DNA of 64,000 nucleotides from Gordonia jinghuaiqii (lineage in GTDB: Bacteria > Actinomycetota > Actinomycetes > Mycobacteriales > Mycobacteriaceae), in the NCBI RefSeq assembly GCF_014041935.1, contig NZ_CP059491.1, forward strand, positions 4,960,001 to 5,024,000, written 5' to 3'. The notes below the pieces were generated by a model. The model searched no databases. It had not been told where the DNA came from and worked only from the letters and a program-made list of their open reading frames with translations. This document shows positions 41,617 through 50,047 of this stretch, piece by piece. Both the position numbers and the translations under genes were made by a program. Numbering within the stretch: the first letter of the stretch is position 1; each line of letters begins with the position of its first letter.

Positions 41617-42567
41617 TCAGTAGTAGTCGATCTCGATGCGATCGCCGACGGCCCTCGACACGCACACCGCGATGACCTCTCCCGATTCGCGCTCAGCCTT
41701 GGTCAGAACGTTGTCGCGGTGCTCGGGTTCACCGGACAGGACCTGCATGATGCAGGTTCCGCAGATGCCCTCGTTGCACGAGGTGTCGATGTCACAACCG
41801 TTCTCCCCCAGCACGTCGACGATGCTGCGGTCTGCCGGAACATGGTAGGTGGCGCCGTCGAACTCGACGTCGAATGCGGTGTTGGCCGCATCCTGGGCGT
41901 GCTCATTCGCGTGGAAGTTCTCGTGATGGACAGCATCGGCGTGCACGAACCGTTCCGCGGTCTCGCGCACCTTCGCCATGAACCCATCTGGGCCACAGAC
42001 ATATACGTGTGTGCCGGGCGGGGCGTCGAGCAGTGCCGCACTCAGGATGGCCGACTGCTCGTCGCGGGGCACGCCGACATGAGCATGCAGTTTCTCCGGG
42101 CAGCGGTCGCGTAACAGCGGCAGGAATGCGGCGTCCTGTTCGGTGCGGGAGAAGTAGTGCAACTCGAAGCCGATCCCCTGCACGTCGAGGTACCGCGCCA
42201 TGCTCAGCATCGGCGTGATGCCGATACCTGCCGCCACCAGGACGTGATGTGTGGCGGAGGAATCGATTCCGAGGAGGTTGCGTGGCTCGCTGATCTGCAA
42301 CCGGTCGCCGACGCGCAACTCGTGCAGCGCCGCCGACCCGCCACGAGACGCCTCCTCCCGTTTCACCGCCACCGCATAGGACTCCCGGCCGTCGGGACGG
42401 CTGCACAGGGAGTACTGACGTGTGATGGCCGTCGGACCGACGACGTCGATGTGCGCGCCGGGCGAGTACCCCCCGACCGACGAACCGTCCGGACGGGACA
42501 GGTAGAGCGTCTTGACGCTCGGTGTCTCCTGCACGATGTCGGAGACGATGACGTCGATGAGTGCCAT
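41617..42567 (-). CDS. iacF: Oxygenase reductase with FMN/NAD and [2Fe-2S] domains, IacF homologue
   Basis: 316 residues from ATG 42567. Phthalate-dioxygenase-reductase order: flavin domain (ITRQYSLCSRP, the FMN site, near residue 50), NAD domain (HHVLVAAGIGITPMLSMARYL; VYVCGPDGFM), and a C-terminal plant-type ferredoxin domain (CNEGICGTCIMQVL plus a later Cys in AVCVSRA). It transfers NADH electrons straight to the Rieske oxygenase IacCD, so no separate ferredoxin is needed. It is the last gene of the minus-strand iacABCDEF unit. Confidence 0.9.
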   Translation of the reverse strand: MALIDVIVSDIVQETPSVKTLYLSRPDGSSVGGYSPGAHIDVVGPTAITRQYSLCSRPDGRESYAVAVKREEASRGGSAALHELRVGDRLQISEPRNLLGIDSSATHHVLVAAGIGITPMLSMARYLDVQGIGFELHYFSRTEQDAAFLPLLRDRCPEKLHAHVGVPRDEQSAILSAALLDAPPGTHVYVCGPDGFMAKVRETAERFVHADAVHHENFHANEHAQDAANTAFDVEFDGATYHVPADRSIVDVLGENGCDIDTSCNEGICGTCIMQVLSGEPEHRDNVLTKAERESGEVIAVCVSRAVGDRIEIDYY

Positions 42568-42616
42568 GGTGGTGTTCCTCGCAGGAGAGATGACGGTTAC
42601 CGCGTGTACCGGTGAA

Positions 42617-43372
42617 TCAGCGGACGAACAAGCCGCCGTTGACATCCCAGCAGGCGCCGGTGACGAAGTAGGCGTTGTCGGCGGTGAGCAGCCCGACCAT
42701 GTCGGCGACGAATTCGGGACTGCCCAGGCGGCCGACGGGAATGCCGGCGACCACGGCGTCGAGCTTGTCCGGCGGGACGGTGGCCTTGACGACCGGAAGG
42801 TCGTGCGGGCCCGGCGCGATCGCGTTGACCGTGACCCCCCGCGCCGCGAGTTCCTTGGCGAAGATCTTGGTGACGGTCAGGATCGCACCCTTGGAGGTGG
42901 CGTAGTGCGCGCCGGTGGCGGTTCCGCCGTTCTGGCCTGCGAGCGAGGCCATGTTGACGATCCGCCCGTACCCCTGTTCGGCCATTGCCGCGCCGAACAC
43001 CTGACAACCGAAGAAGATGCTGTTCACATTCGTCGACAGCACGCGGGTGAAGTCCGGCTCGTCGAGCGTCATCAGGTCGGCCGCCTGGGTCAGCGCGGCG
43101 TTGTTGACCATGATGGTGGGAGTGCCCCACAGCGACTGCACATCTCGCAGTGCCGCGACGAAGTTCTCGCGGTGTGCGACGTCGAGAACGGCCGCGCGGG
43201 CCGTCGAACCGTCCGCGGACAGCTCGGTCGCGAGCCGATGGGCCTCGTCGAGGGCGATGTCGGTGAGCAGGACGCGGTGGCCGTCGGCGTGCAGACGCCG
43301 GGCGATGTGGCTGCCCATCCCGCCTGCGGCGCCGGTGACGACGGCGACACCGGATGTCTGTGCCGTGGTCAT
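42617..43372 (-). CDS. iacE: SDR family oxidoreductase, IacE homologue
   Basis: 251 residues from ATG 43372. The NAD(P) motif is VVTGAAGGMGSHIA, the NNAA motif is present as MVNNAALTQ, and the active site is S (VNMASLAGQNGG) with YATSK. In Pseudomonas putida 1290, IacE works with IacA in converting 2-hydroxy-IAA to dioxindole-3-acetic acid. It lies directly after the beta-subunit gene, which supports the assignment. Confidence 0.85.
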   Translation of the reverse strand: MTTAQTSGVAVVTGAAGGMGSHIARRLHADGHRVLLTDIALDEAHRLATELSADGSTARAAVLDVAHRENFVAALRDVQSLWGTPTIMVNNAALTQAADLMTLDEPDFTRVLSTNVNSIFFGCQVFGAAMAEQGYGRIVNMASLAGQNGGTATGAHYATSKGAILTVTKIFAKELAARGVTVNAIAPGPHDLPVVKATVPPDKLDAVVAGIPVGRLGSPEFVADMVGLLTADNAYFVTGACWDVNGGLFVR

Positions 43373-43382
43373 GGTCACCGCC

Positions 43383-43880
43383 TCACAACAGGTATCCGGA
43401 GGCGCTGACCGCGTCCTCACTGTCGAGGAGCCTGGCCACCTTCAGACCGATCTTGTCCTCGCCGTCGGCCCCGAGCACGATGGTGTGCGTCAGTTCGGCA
43501 CCGATGGTCGAGAAGGTGTTTCGTTTGAAGGCGTTGAGGATCTGCGCGGACCGGAGGATCACGGTGTCGTCGGTGACCTCGGAGACGGTGAAGCGGGAGA
43601 CGATGCGGACGGTGCGCGCCGCCGCGACCGCCGATGGCGCGTATCCCTGCATCATCCGTTCGACGCGCAGGCGACGCATCCGCTGGTCGTCGTAGACCAT
43701 GTTGAGCGTGGATTCGAAGTCGTCGGTGTCCGGATCGATCGGGATGACGTACCGGGCGTCCTCGGTGTAGAGCGACTCCCACGCCGGATAGTCCTTGGCG
43801 TCGAGGACTTCTGCCTCTTTCCAGACGACGGCGATCGCGCGCAGGACCCGCGGGTCGTTGAAGGCGTGCAGGTCAGTCAT
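43383..43880 (-). CDS. iacD: Ring-hydroxylating dioxygenase beta subunit, IacD homologue
   Basis: 165 residues. It has a typical NTF2-like beta subunit layout: EAEVLDAKDYPAWESLYTEDARYVIPIDPDTDDFESTLNMVYDD and then MRRLRVERMMQGYAP, SRFTVSEVTDDTVILRS. It pairs with the alpha subunit encoded immediately upstream; the two genes overlap by 8 bases. Together they would convert dioxindole-3-acetate on the way to catechol. Confidence 0.88.
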   Translation of the reverse strand: MTDLHAFNDPRVLRAIAVVWKEAEVLDAKDYPAWESLYTEDARYVIPIDPDTDDFESTLNMVYDDQRMRRLRVERMMQGYAPSAVAAARTVRIVSRFTVSEVTDDTVILRSAQILNAFKRNTFSTIGAELTHTIVLGADGEDKIGLKVARLLDSEDAVSASGYLL

Positions 43881-45150
43881 CGCTCATCATCTTCTTCCAC
43901 ATGTCGTAGGATTCGCGCATCCCGGTCTCGTCGGTGACATGCGATGTGGGCCAACCCTCTTCGGAGATGCGCTCGCGGTTCTCGCCGCGATTGACCAGGA
44001 TCGGCATGTTCGGATTGCCGCCGGCACCGATCTGTACGCGGTCCCATCCCTCGGCGTCGTCGGGACTGCCGAATCCGAACGGCCCCTGGAAGTGCTCGTG
44101 GATGCGCAGACGCTCGCGGTTGATTCCCTCGGGCCCGCCGTCCATGCCGATCGCCATGTGCCACACCTCGGTGACGTCCACGCTGATGGGGATGAGCACC
44201 CGGAAGAACGACGACGACATCGCGACGTTGGGGAACATGTTGAGGTTGAAGCCACACCCGTGCATCGAGCGCATGTAGCGGCGGATTCGTTCGGGGCTCT
44301 CCCCTGCCGCGGTGAGCTCGTCGACGAGGTGGGCGAATCGGGGCTGGACCTCCTCGCTGCCGTCGTCGATGTCGAGATCGGCGTGCGCGGCCGCCATGAT
44401 CGCGACGCTGTGCCCGTTGCCGAGTGCATGGGTCTGCGCCGCGGGATCGTCCATGAACGACATCATGTTCGCGGTCTCGGCGTCCACCGATGCCATCCAC
44501 GACTTGTGCACCATGGGGAAGTGGTAGCCGTCGGTGGTGTTCTCCAGCTGGATCTTCCAGTTGCCCTTGAACCGGAACTTGTGGGTGCCGAGAACCTTCG
44601 TCGGAAAACCGTTGGACTGCTTGAGGAAACGTTCCATCCAGATCTTGGCGTCGCCGAGGAAGTCCTCGAGCGGTTCGATGTCGGCGTTGAACGTCGCCCA
44701 GATCATCCCCAGGTAGCTCTCGGTGCGCAGTTTCTGCAGCGGGAAGTCGTTCTTGTCGACGACGCCCTCGTAGCCGTCCGGGTAAGGGATGCCGCGCAGC
44801 CGACCGTCGAGAGTGTAGGACCAGTTGTGGTACGGGCAGGTGAATCCGTTGGCCTTGCCGCTGCGCTGGTCGCAGACCGTCGCGCCGCGATGACGGCACC
44901 GGTTGAGCAGGGTGTTGAAGTTGCCCTTGCGATCTCGCGTGACGATGACGGGTTGATCGCCGACCTGGGTGGTCTTGAACGAGCCGGCCTCGGGGACCTC
45001 GCTCTCGTGTGCGACCCACACCCAGGTGCGGTAGAAGATCTTCTTCATCTCCTCGTCGAAGATCTCGGGGTCGGTGTAGAGCTGACCGGCGACGCGGTCC
45101 TTCGCGGCGAGGTCGGCGAAGCCGCGGGTGGGCCTCTCGATGGTGGTCAT
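43873..45150 (-). CDS. iacC: Rieske dioxygenase alpha subunit, IacC homologue
   Basis: 425 residues from ATG 45150; the open frame reaches 45828 but crosses other genes. Rieske ligands Cys85/His87 (RCRHRGATVC) and Cys105/His108 (CPYHNW); iron site with Asp207, His210 and His215 in ENTTDGYHFPMVH. In characterised iac pathways this oxygenase acts on dioxindole-3-acetic acid to yield catechol. Electrons come from IacF. It is clearly distinct from the other Rieske oxygenase at 21789 (different ferredoxin arrangement, different C-terminal half). Confidence 0.9.
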   Translation of the reverse strand: MTTIERPTRGFADLAAKDRVAGQLYTDPEIFDEEMKKIFYRTWVWVAHESEVPEAGSFKTTQVGDQPVIVTRDRKGNFNTLLNRCRHRGATVCDQRSGKANGFTCPYHNWSYTLDGRLRGIPYPDGYEGVVDKNDFPLQKLRTESYLGMIWATFNADIEPLEDFLGDAKIWMERFLKQSNGFPTKVLGTHKFRFKGNWKIQLENTTDGYHFPMVHKSWMASVDAETANMMSFMDDPAAQTHALGNGHSVAIMAAAHADLDIDDGSEEVQPRFAHLVDELTAAGESPERIRRYMRSMHGCGFNLNMFPNVAMSSSFFRVLIPISVDVTEVWHMAIGMDGGPEGINRERLRIHEHFQGPFGFGSPDDAEGWDRVQIGAGGNPNMPILVNRGENRERISEEGWPTSHVTDETGMRESYDMWKKMMSDD

Positions 45151-45218
45151 CGCTGATGCGTCCTTCACTTCGGTGTCGCCCCACGTGGGTGCGGGTGAGG
45201 CGGGGCTGGGGAATGGGT

Positions 45219-45581
45219 TCAGGAGTCGACGTCGTCGCGGATGGTGAGCGCTCGCCCCATCCGGGCCTCGATCTTGAAGTACTTCCAGAGCGCGTGATCG
45301 CCGACCATGGTGGTGCGCAGCAGATTGCAGGCAGCCTTGACCGTCGGCTGGTCGCGTACGTCGGCCAGGACATAGAACGTCCACGGCCAGCCGTCCGACG
45401 GGCCCACCATGTGCGCGTCGTCGTCGAAGGTGCCGATGATCTCGACGCCGTCGAGCTTCTTCAGGCTCGTCAGGAAATCCATCGTCGCCTCCCACACCGG
45501 CCCGATGTCGGACTTCGGCAGGTCGAAGAAGTTCTGGTTGTTCCCGACGCAGAACAACGTGCGCAGCGGCTCGTCGGCCAT
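45219..45581 (-). CDS. iacB: Small conserved protein, IacB homologue
   Basis: 120 residues from ATG 45581, starting MADEPLRTLFCVGNNQNFF. It contains WPWTFYVLADV and HALWKYFKIEARMGRAL, consistent with a dimeric alpha-beta barrel-like fold. It lies between the IacA and IacC homologues, exactly where iacB lies in known clusters. The role of IacB is not firmly established. No cofactor motif is seen. Confidence 0.8.
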   Translation of the reverse strand: MADEPLRTLFCVGNNQNFFDLPKSDIGPVWEATMDFLTSLKKLDGVEIIGTFDDDAHMVGPSDGWPWTFYVLADVRDQPTVKAACNLLRTTMVGDHALWKYFKIEARMGRALTIRDDVDS

Positions 45582-45625
45582 GGGTCTCTCCTTGTGATGT
45601 GTTGGTGACCAGCAGGTCTCGGCGG

Positions 45626-46816
45626 TCAGGGGAAGCTGGGGATACCGGCGTCGAGACCGAGCAGCAACGCTCCGGCGGCCTCGTAGGTACCGGTCTGGAG
45701 CATCGCGTGCTGGGCGGGCACCAGGGCGTCCTGCAGATAGCGCTGGAGCGGATGGGTCTCGTAGATGGCGCCGGTGCCGGCGAGGTCGAAGGCCTGCAGG
45801 ACCACTCGGCGTCCGACGTGGGCGGCATGGGTTGCGCTCAACCGCAGCATCGCCTGGTCGTCGGTGGAGATGTGCTCGCCCGCGGTGGCCTTGGCCCAGA
45901 CCTGATCGGTGGTCTCGTAGAAGAATGCTCGTGCAGAACGCAGTTCGGCTTCGCCGTGCGCGAGCCCGCTCTTGTAGGCGGGGCGGTTGCCCTTGCTCGC
46001 ACCGCCGGTGATCGAGGTGCGCGCCGCGCCGACCTCGATCGCGTAGTCGAGTGCTCCGCGGGCGGCGCCGAGGGTGACGACCGCCAGGACCTGCGCCGCA
46101 TATGCCAAGGCGGGGTATCGGTTCAGAGGTTCGTCGATCTGCGGCGCACCCCCGCGGACAAAGGTCATCTCCGCGGGCACGAACAGTCGGTCGGCGCGAA
46201 CCGCGTGCGAACCTGTCGCCTTCATCCCGGCGACATCCCAGTTGTCGACGATCTCGACATCCGCGGGATCGACGAGAGCGGTCAACGGCTTGCCGTCGGT
46301 CTGCGGTCCGCCCGCGAGGCCGATCCCGAGGATGTCGGCGCCGCGACACCCGCTCGCGAACTGCCACACACCCGTACACAGGTAGCCGCCGTCGACCTTC
46401 TGGGCCTCCTGCATCGGAAAGAGCCCGCCGGCGTAGGCCACATCGGGACCGTCCGCGTAGACCTTGCGCTGAGATTCCTCGGGCAGCGCCGCGAAATAGA
46501 CCAGCGATGACCCGAAACTCGACACCCAACCCGTCGCCGGGTCGACCGCGGAGATCCGCTCCACCAGAGACATGAAGTCCGACGGCGCCATCGGCTCACC
46601 GCCGAACGCCGCCGGGGTGGATGCGCGGTACATCCCCGCGCGTTTGAGGAGCCTGATGAAGTCCCGCGGTACATGGCGCTGGGCGTTGAACTCATCCCGG
46701 CGATCCCGGAGGACATCGAGAGCATGATCGAACGCGGCGTCGCGCGCCGGTCCCACGGGTTCGGCACACATCCGATCGGTCATGCTCCCCGTGGCCATCC
46801 CTGTCTCCGTGGCCAT
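45626..46816 (-). CDS. iacA: Acyl-CoA dehydrogenase-type flavin monooxygenase, IacA homologue
   Basis: 396 residues of the acyl-CoA dehydrogenase fold used as a group D flavin monooxygenase (HsaA/IacA-like): N-terminal helices, SFMSLVERIS-type segment, then WQFASGCRGADILGIGL and DNWDVAGMKATGSHAVRADRLFVP, the flavin-binding middle domain. IacA starts IAA breakdown by hydroxylating the indole ring at C2, with reduced flavin probably from IacG. An 18-base tandem duplication repeats the start region, so ATG 46816, 46798 or 46783 are all possible. It leads the iacABCDEF unit and is divergent from the sensor kinase. Confidence 0.85.
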   Translation of the reverse strand: MATETGMATGSMTDRMCAEPVGPARDAAFDHALDVLRDRRDEFNAQRHVPRDFIRLLKRAGMYRASTPAAFGGEPMAPSDFMSLVERISAVDPATGWVSSFGSSLVYFAALPEESQRKVYADGPDVAYAGGLFPMQEAQKVDGGYLCTGVWQFASGCRGADILGIGLAGGPQTDGKPLTALVDPADVEIVDNWDVAGMKATGSHAVRADRLFVPAEMTFVRGGAPQIDEPLNRYPALAYAAQVLAVVTLGAARGALDYAIEVGAARTSITGGASKGNRPAYKSGLAHGEAELRSARAFFYETTDQVWAKATAGEHISTDDQAMLRLSATHAAHVGRRVVLQAFDLAGTGAIYETHPLQRYLQDALVPAQHAMLQTGTYEAAGALLLGLDAGIPSFP

Positions 46817-46826
46817 CCCTGTCTCC
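46791..46826. repeat. 18-bp perfect tandem duplication over the iacA start codon
   Basis: GTGGCCATCCCTGTCTCC occurs twice, at 46791-46808 and 46809-46826. Each copy carries a start codon preceded by a purine-rich stretch on the coding strand, and the unit is six codons long, so both starts are in frame. Confidence 0.85.
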
Positions 46827-46899
46827 GTTCCAGATTCGACTCTCGATCTGGGCGCAACACTATGGATTTCGCAGTGTCGCCGGTATCGGGATTTCCCGC

Positions 46900-46929
46900 C
46901 CCGCGGGTAAGCAATCCCTTACCCGCGGG
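46900..46929. promoter_or_regulatory. Perfect inverted repeat in the iacA / sensor kinase divergent promoter
   Basis: CCCGCGGGTAAG at 46900-46911 and CTTACCCGCGGG at 46918-46929 are perfect 12-bp arms around CAATCC, between divergent starts at 46816 and 47032. This is the strongest candidate for the response-regulator binding site of the iac genes. Being between divergent genes, a terminator role is unlikely. Confidence 0.6.
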
Positions 46930-47031
46930 ACCCCGACCAGGGCACGACGAGGCGCTGGGGTTGTGGTGGCGCAGTCGGCACTTGCACGGCGGCGAGCCGC
47001 CGGGAAATGTGTAACCCCGAAAGGTGAGGTG

Positions 47032-48525
47032 ATGGCCATGTTCCCCGCACGCCGGGACTTCGAGCAGATGATCCTCAACACCGGCACCGGAATTCTCATC
47101 CATGAGGCCAGTTCGAAGAACATCCTCTGGGCGAATCCGGCCGCTTGCCGGATGTTCGGGTTCACCCTCGACGAACTCAAGCCACTCAAGGCCCACCACA
47201 TGAGTGGTCAGGAGCGGCAGTACCGGCGCGAGGTGGGCGTCGCGTGGCTGCAGTCGGCGGTGGTGCACGGTTCCAGTCGCAAACAGTGGAAGTACCGCGC
47301 CAAGGACGGCACGGACTTCCTCACCGACGCCCGTGCCACTCTCGTCCGATGCGAGGACGGTCCCGTCGTCATGGTCGAGTTCCGCAACATCGCCGAAGAG
47401 GTCGAGCTGCAGGAGGAACTCAGCTGGGTGTCGGAGTCGTTGCAGCGCATCATGACCCATACATCCGCCGGCATCGTCGTGCTGGATGACGACAACTGCA
47501 TCGACGACATCTCACCGCTCGCCGCGCAGCTGTTCGGCCGTACCCCGGCCGAACTCGCGGGCGTGCACCTCGAGGACCTGGGTCGCTGCGAGCCGCGCCT
47601 GACGAGTGACCACGTCGCCGAACGCCTCGACACCAGAGCCGGGTCGGTGTCGATCCAGCAGGAGATCACCAAGGACGACGGCAGCATGGTGTGGCTGGCC
47701 GGCGAGTTGGAGATCGTCGCCCACGACGGCATGCGCTCGCGCGTCCTGACGGTGCGCGACGTCACCGACCGGGTCGAGTGGGAACGCCGTACCGCCTACC
47801 AGGAGGCCAACCTCCAGTACCTGAGCCGCTATCACGCGATGGGTGACATGGCGATGATCCTGGCGCATGAACTCGGGCAACCGCTGGCCGCGTCGACGAA
47901 CTACCTCAGCGGCCTGAAGGCCCGCGTCTCCGCGGAGACCGTCGACGCGCGCAGCCTCGCCTACGGCATCGACCAGATCGAGAAGCAACTCAACCGGGCC
48001 GCCGACATCGTGTCGTCGGTGAAACGCTACGTCCGCCGCATCGAGAGCACGGCCGCGCTCATGGACCTCAACGAGACCGTCGAGGAGAGCCTCTATTTCG
48101 TGCGGCTCCGGGCCGCGGAGCAGGGCGTCCGGGTATACGCCGAGATCCCCGACCGGGACCTCGCGGTCCAGGGCGAGAACGTGCTCATCGGGCAGGTGAT
48201 CGTCAACCTGTGCGTCAACGCGCTCGACGAGATCGTCCGCCCGACGACCGAGGTGAAGGAGCTGGCCGTGCAGACCGGCGAAGCCGACGGCGCGGCCTTT
48301 GTGGTGATACGCGACCAGGGTCGCGGCATGACCGAAGCGCCCGGCGATCGGCTGGCGTCCGGGGCGTTCTCGTCGAAACAGGACGGTTCCGGGATCGGGC
48401 TGATCATCTCCGAGCACATCGTCGAACGGCATGGCGGAACGATCCAGTACCTGCCGAACACGCCGTCGGGTACCGCGGTCCGGGTTGCCCTACCTCTCGT
48501 GCAGCCGACCCCGGGCGAGCACTGA
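47032..48525 (+). CDS. PAS-domain sensor histidine kinase (FixL/TodS-like)
   Basis: 497 residues from ATG 47032, with AAAGGTGAGG upstream. Two PAS domains (about 8-125 and 135-250) precede a dimerisation segment with His279 in ILAHELGQPLAASTNYL. The ATPase domain has the N box (VNLCVNALDEI), G1 (DQGRGM) and G2 (SGIGLIISEHIVERHGG). There is no membrane segment, so it is a cytoplasmic sensor, probably of indole-3-acetate or an intermediate. The H-box type matches FixL-class kinases, which pair with FixJ-class regulators such as the one at 40936. Confidence 0.88.
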   Translation: MAMFPARRDFEQMILNTGTGILIHEASSKNILWANPAACRMFGFTLDELKPLKAHHMSGQERQYRREVGVAWLQSAVVHGSSRKQWKYRAKDGTDFLTDARATLVRCEDGPVVMVEFRNIAEEVELQEELSWVSESLQRIMTHTSAGIVVLDDDNCIDDISPLAAQLFGRTPAELAGVHLEDLGRCEPRLTSDHVAERLDTRAGSVSIQQEITKDDGSMVWLAGELEIVAHDGMRSRVLTVRDVTDRVEWERRTAYQEANLQYLSRYHAMGDMAMILAHELGQPLAASTNYLSGLKARVSAETVDARSLAYGIDQIEKQLNRAADIVSSVKRYVRRIESTAALMDLNETVEESLYFVRLRAAEQGVRVYAEIPDRDLAVQGENVLIGQVIVNLCVNALDEIVRPTTEVKELAVQTGEADGAAFVVIRDQGRGMTEAPGDRLASGAFSSKQDGSGIGLIISEHIVERHGGTIQYLPNTPSGTAVRVALPLVQPTPGEH

Positions 48526-48720
48526 AACCCGAACCACTCGACATCTGCCGCCGCCACCACAGCTTTCCGGGATGTCGCGGGAATGTCGTCAACCGCGCTG
48601 AAGTGCTGCCCAGGGGCGAAATATCCGCTACGATTTCCCAACGGGTCACCATGTGTGACAGAGTGGAAACCGCAGCCATCGGTCTTGGTGGTTGCTGACT
48701 GAAGAAAGAAGTACAGCGGT

Positions 48721-48924
48721 ATGGCACAGGGAACCGTCAAGTGGTTCAACGGCGAAAAAGGCTTCGGCTTCATCGCACCCGACGATCAGGGCGCAGATGT
48801 CTTCGTCCACTACTCTTCGATCACAGGTAGCGGCTTCCGCAACCTCGAAGAGAATCAGCGCGTCGAATTCGACGTCGAGCAGGGTGCCAAAGGCCCCCAG
48901 GCTACCAACGTCAGCGCGCTCTGA
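48721..48924 (+). CDS. cspA: Cold shock protein (CspA family)
   Basis: 67 residues, a complete cold-shock domain: [15 protein letters not shown] (RNP1) and DVFVHYSSI (RNP2), ending in [10 protein letters not shown]. It binds single-stranded RNA and DNA and keeps mRNA unfolded. The ~195 bases upstream hold no gene and may contain the long leader usual for csp transcripts. A clear terminator follows. Confidence 0.95.
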   Translation: MAQGTVKWFNGEKGFGFIAPDDQGADVFVHYSSITGSGFRNLEENQRVEFDVEQGAKGPQATNVSAL

Positions 48925-48938
48925 GCTCCTGACTTTCG

Positions 48939-48978
48939 CGAAGCGCCCCCTCTGACCTCGGTCGGGCGGGGCGCTTCG
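48939..48978 (+). terminator. Rho-independent-like terminator after cspA
   Basis: CGAAGCGCCCC (48939-48949) and GGGGCGCTTCG (48968-48978) form perfect 11-bp arms 14 bases after the cspA stop, followed by the T-containing TCGTTTCC. Confidence 0.75.
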
Positions 48979-49037
48979 TCGTTTCCGGGGTCGGCCCGCG
49001 ACGTGTGGGGCTCCGAGACCTATGCCAGGCTCGACGG

Positions 49038-49907
49038 GTGACCGTGTTCGGAGACATCAACGGAATCAGCGTCGGGACAAGCCACGGATTCGACGCACTC
49101 ATCGTCGAGACACCGTCGGCGACGGCAACCGTTTCACTGTTCGGCGGACAGGTGTTGTCCCTCGTGCCGGCCGGCGGCGACGAGGTCCTCTGGGTCTCGC
49201 CTCTCGTTCTGGAACCACCGACCCCGATCCGCGGCGGCACCCCGGTGTGCTGGCCTTACTTCAGCCGTGAGGGCCAGACCGGCGAGGTCCCGTCGCACGG
49301 ATACGCACGGACCGCGAGGTGGACGGTCACCGGCGCACGAACCTTCGACGACGGTGACATCGAAGTCGAGCTGACCCCGGAGAGGCTCGACCACCTCCCG
49401 ATGCGCCTGCGGATGACGGTCCGCGTGGGCGCTGCCCTCGAACAGGGTCTGCACACAACCAATCCGGGCACGGAGTCGCTGACGCTGACCGAGGCGTTGC
49501 ACAACTACTTCCGGGTGTCCGACGCCACCTCCGTACGGGTGGAGGGGCTGACCGGTCTGACCTATCTGGACGAGTTCGACGACGGCAACGCCCATGAGCA
49601 GACAGGTGATTGGCGCCTGCCCGTCGATCTTCCCCGCAGCGATCGCCTCTACCCGGGCGCCGGCGGACACTATCGCCTCCTCGATCCCGGACTGTCGCGC
49701 GCGATCGAGATCGTCACCCGAGACGCGCGCACCGCGGTGGTGTGGAACCCGGGCGAGGCCGTGGCCGCGGACATGGCCGACGTCGGTCCGCACTGGCGTG
49801 AGTTCGTGTGCGTGGAGACGGCGAACGCCGGACCCGACGTCGTCGAGGTCGCAGGCGGGACCACCCACTCGATGTGGCAGTCGATCTCGGTGACAGCCCT
49901 GAGCTGA
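49038..49907 (+). CDS. D-hexose-6-phosphate mutarotase (aldose 1-epimerase family)
   Basis: 289 residues from GTG 49038 (a second in-frame GTG follows at 49044). Family motifs: VSLFGGQVLSLVP, LEPPTPIRGGTPVCWPYF and PSHGYARTARW, with the conserved His and later TEALHNYFRV and VVWNPG. YeaD-type enzymes interconvert the alpha and beta forms of glucose 6-phosphate. It stands alone between cspA and plsB and has no link to the catabolic regions. Confidence 0.9.
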   Translation: MTVFGDINGISVGTSHGFDALIVETPSATATVSLFGGQVLSLVPAGGDEVLWVSPLVLEPPTPIRGGTPVCWPYFSREGQTGEVPSHGYARTARWTVTGARTFDDGDIEVELTPERLDHLPMRLRMTVRVGAALEQGLHTTNPGTESLTLTEALHNYFRVSDATSVRVEGLTGLTYLDEFDDGNAHEQTGDWRLPVDLPRSDRLYPGAGGHYRLLDPGLSRAIEIVTRDARTAVVWNPGEAVAADMADVGPHWREFVCVETANAGPDVVEVAGGTTHSMWQSISVTALS

Positions 49908-50047
49908 GCGGTCCCGGGTGGCGGCGAGCGGACCACTGGCATCGCCAAAACCCACCGCCCGGGTTGTAACCCACGTCACAATGGTCGGTACCGTGGCTGC
50001 CGTCGATCGGCGACGACGCCGGCCGATGACGCGTGAGGGTGATGTAG

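Noticed and set aside
43873..45828. A longer Rieske oxygenase starting near 45828
   Set aside because: The extension runs across the iacB gene and reads as low-quality coding; ATG 45150 gives the normal N-terminus.
46900..46929. The long inverted repeat as a terminator
   Set aside because: It lies between divergent genes, with no gene ending nearby, and no T-run follows.
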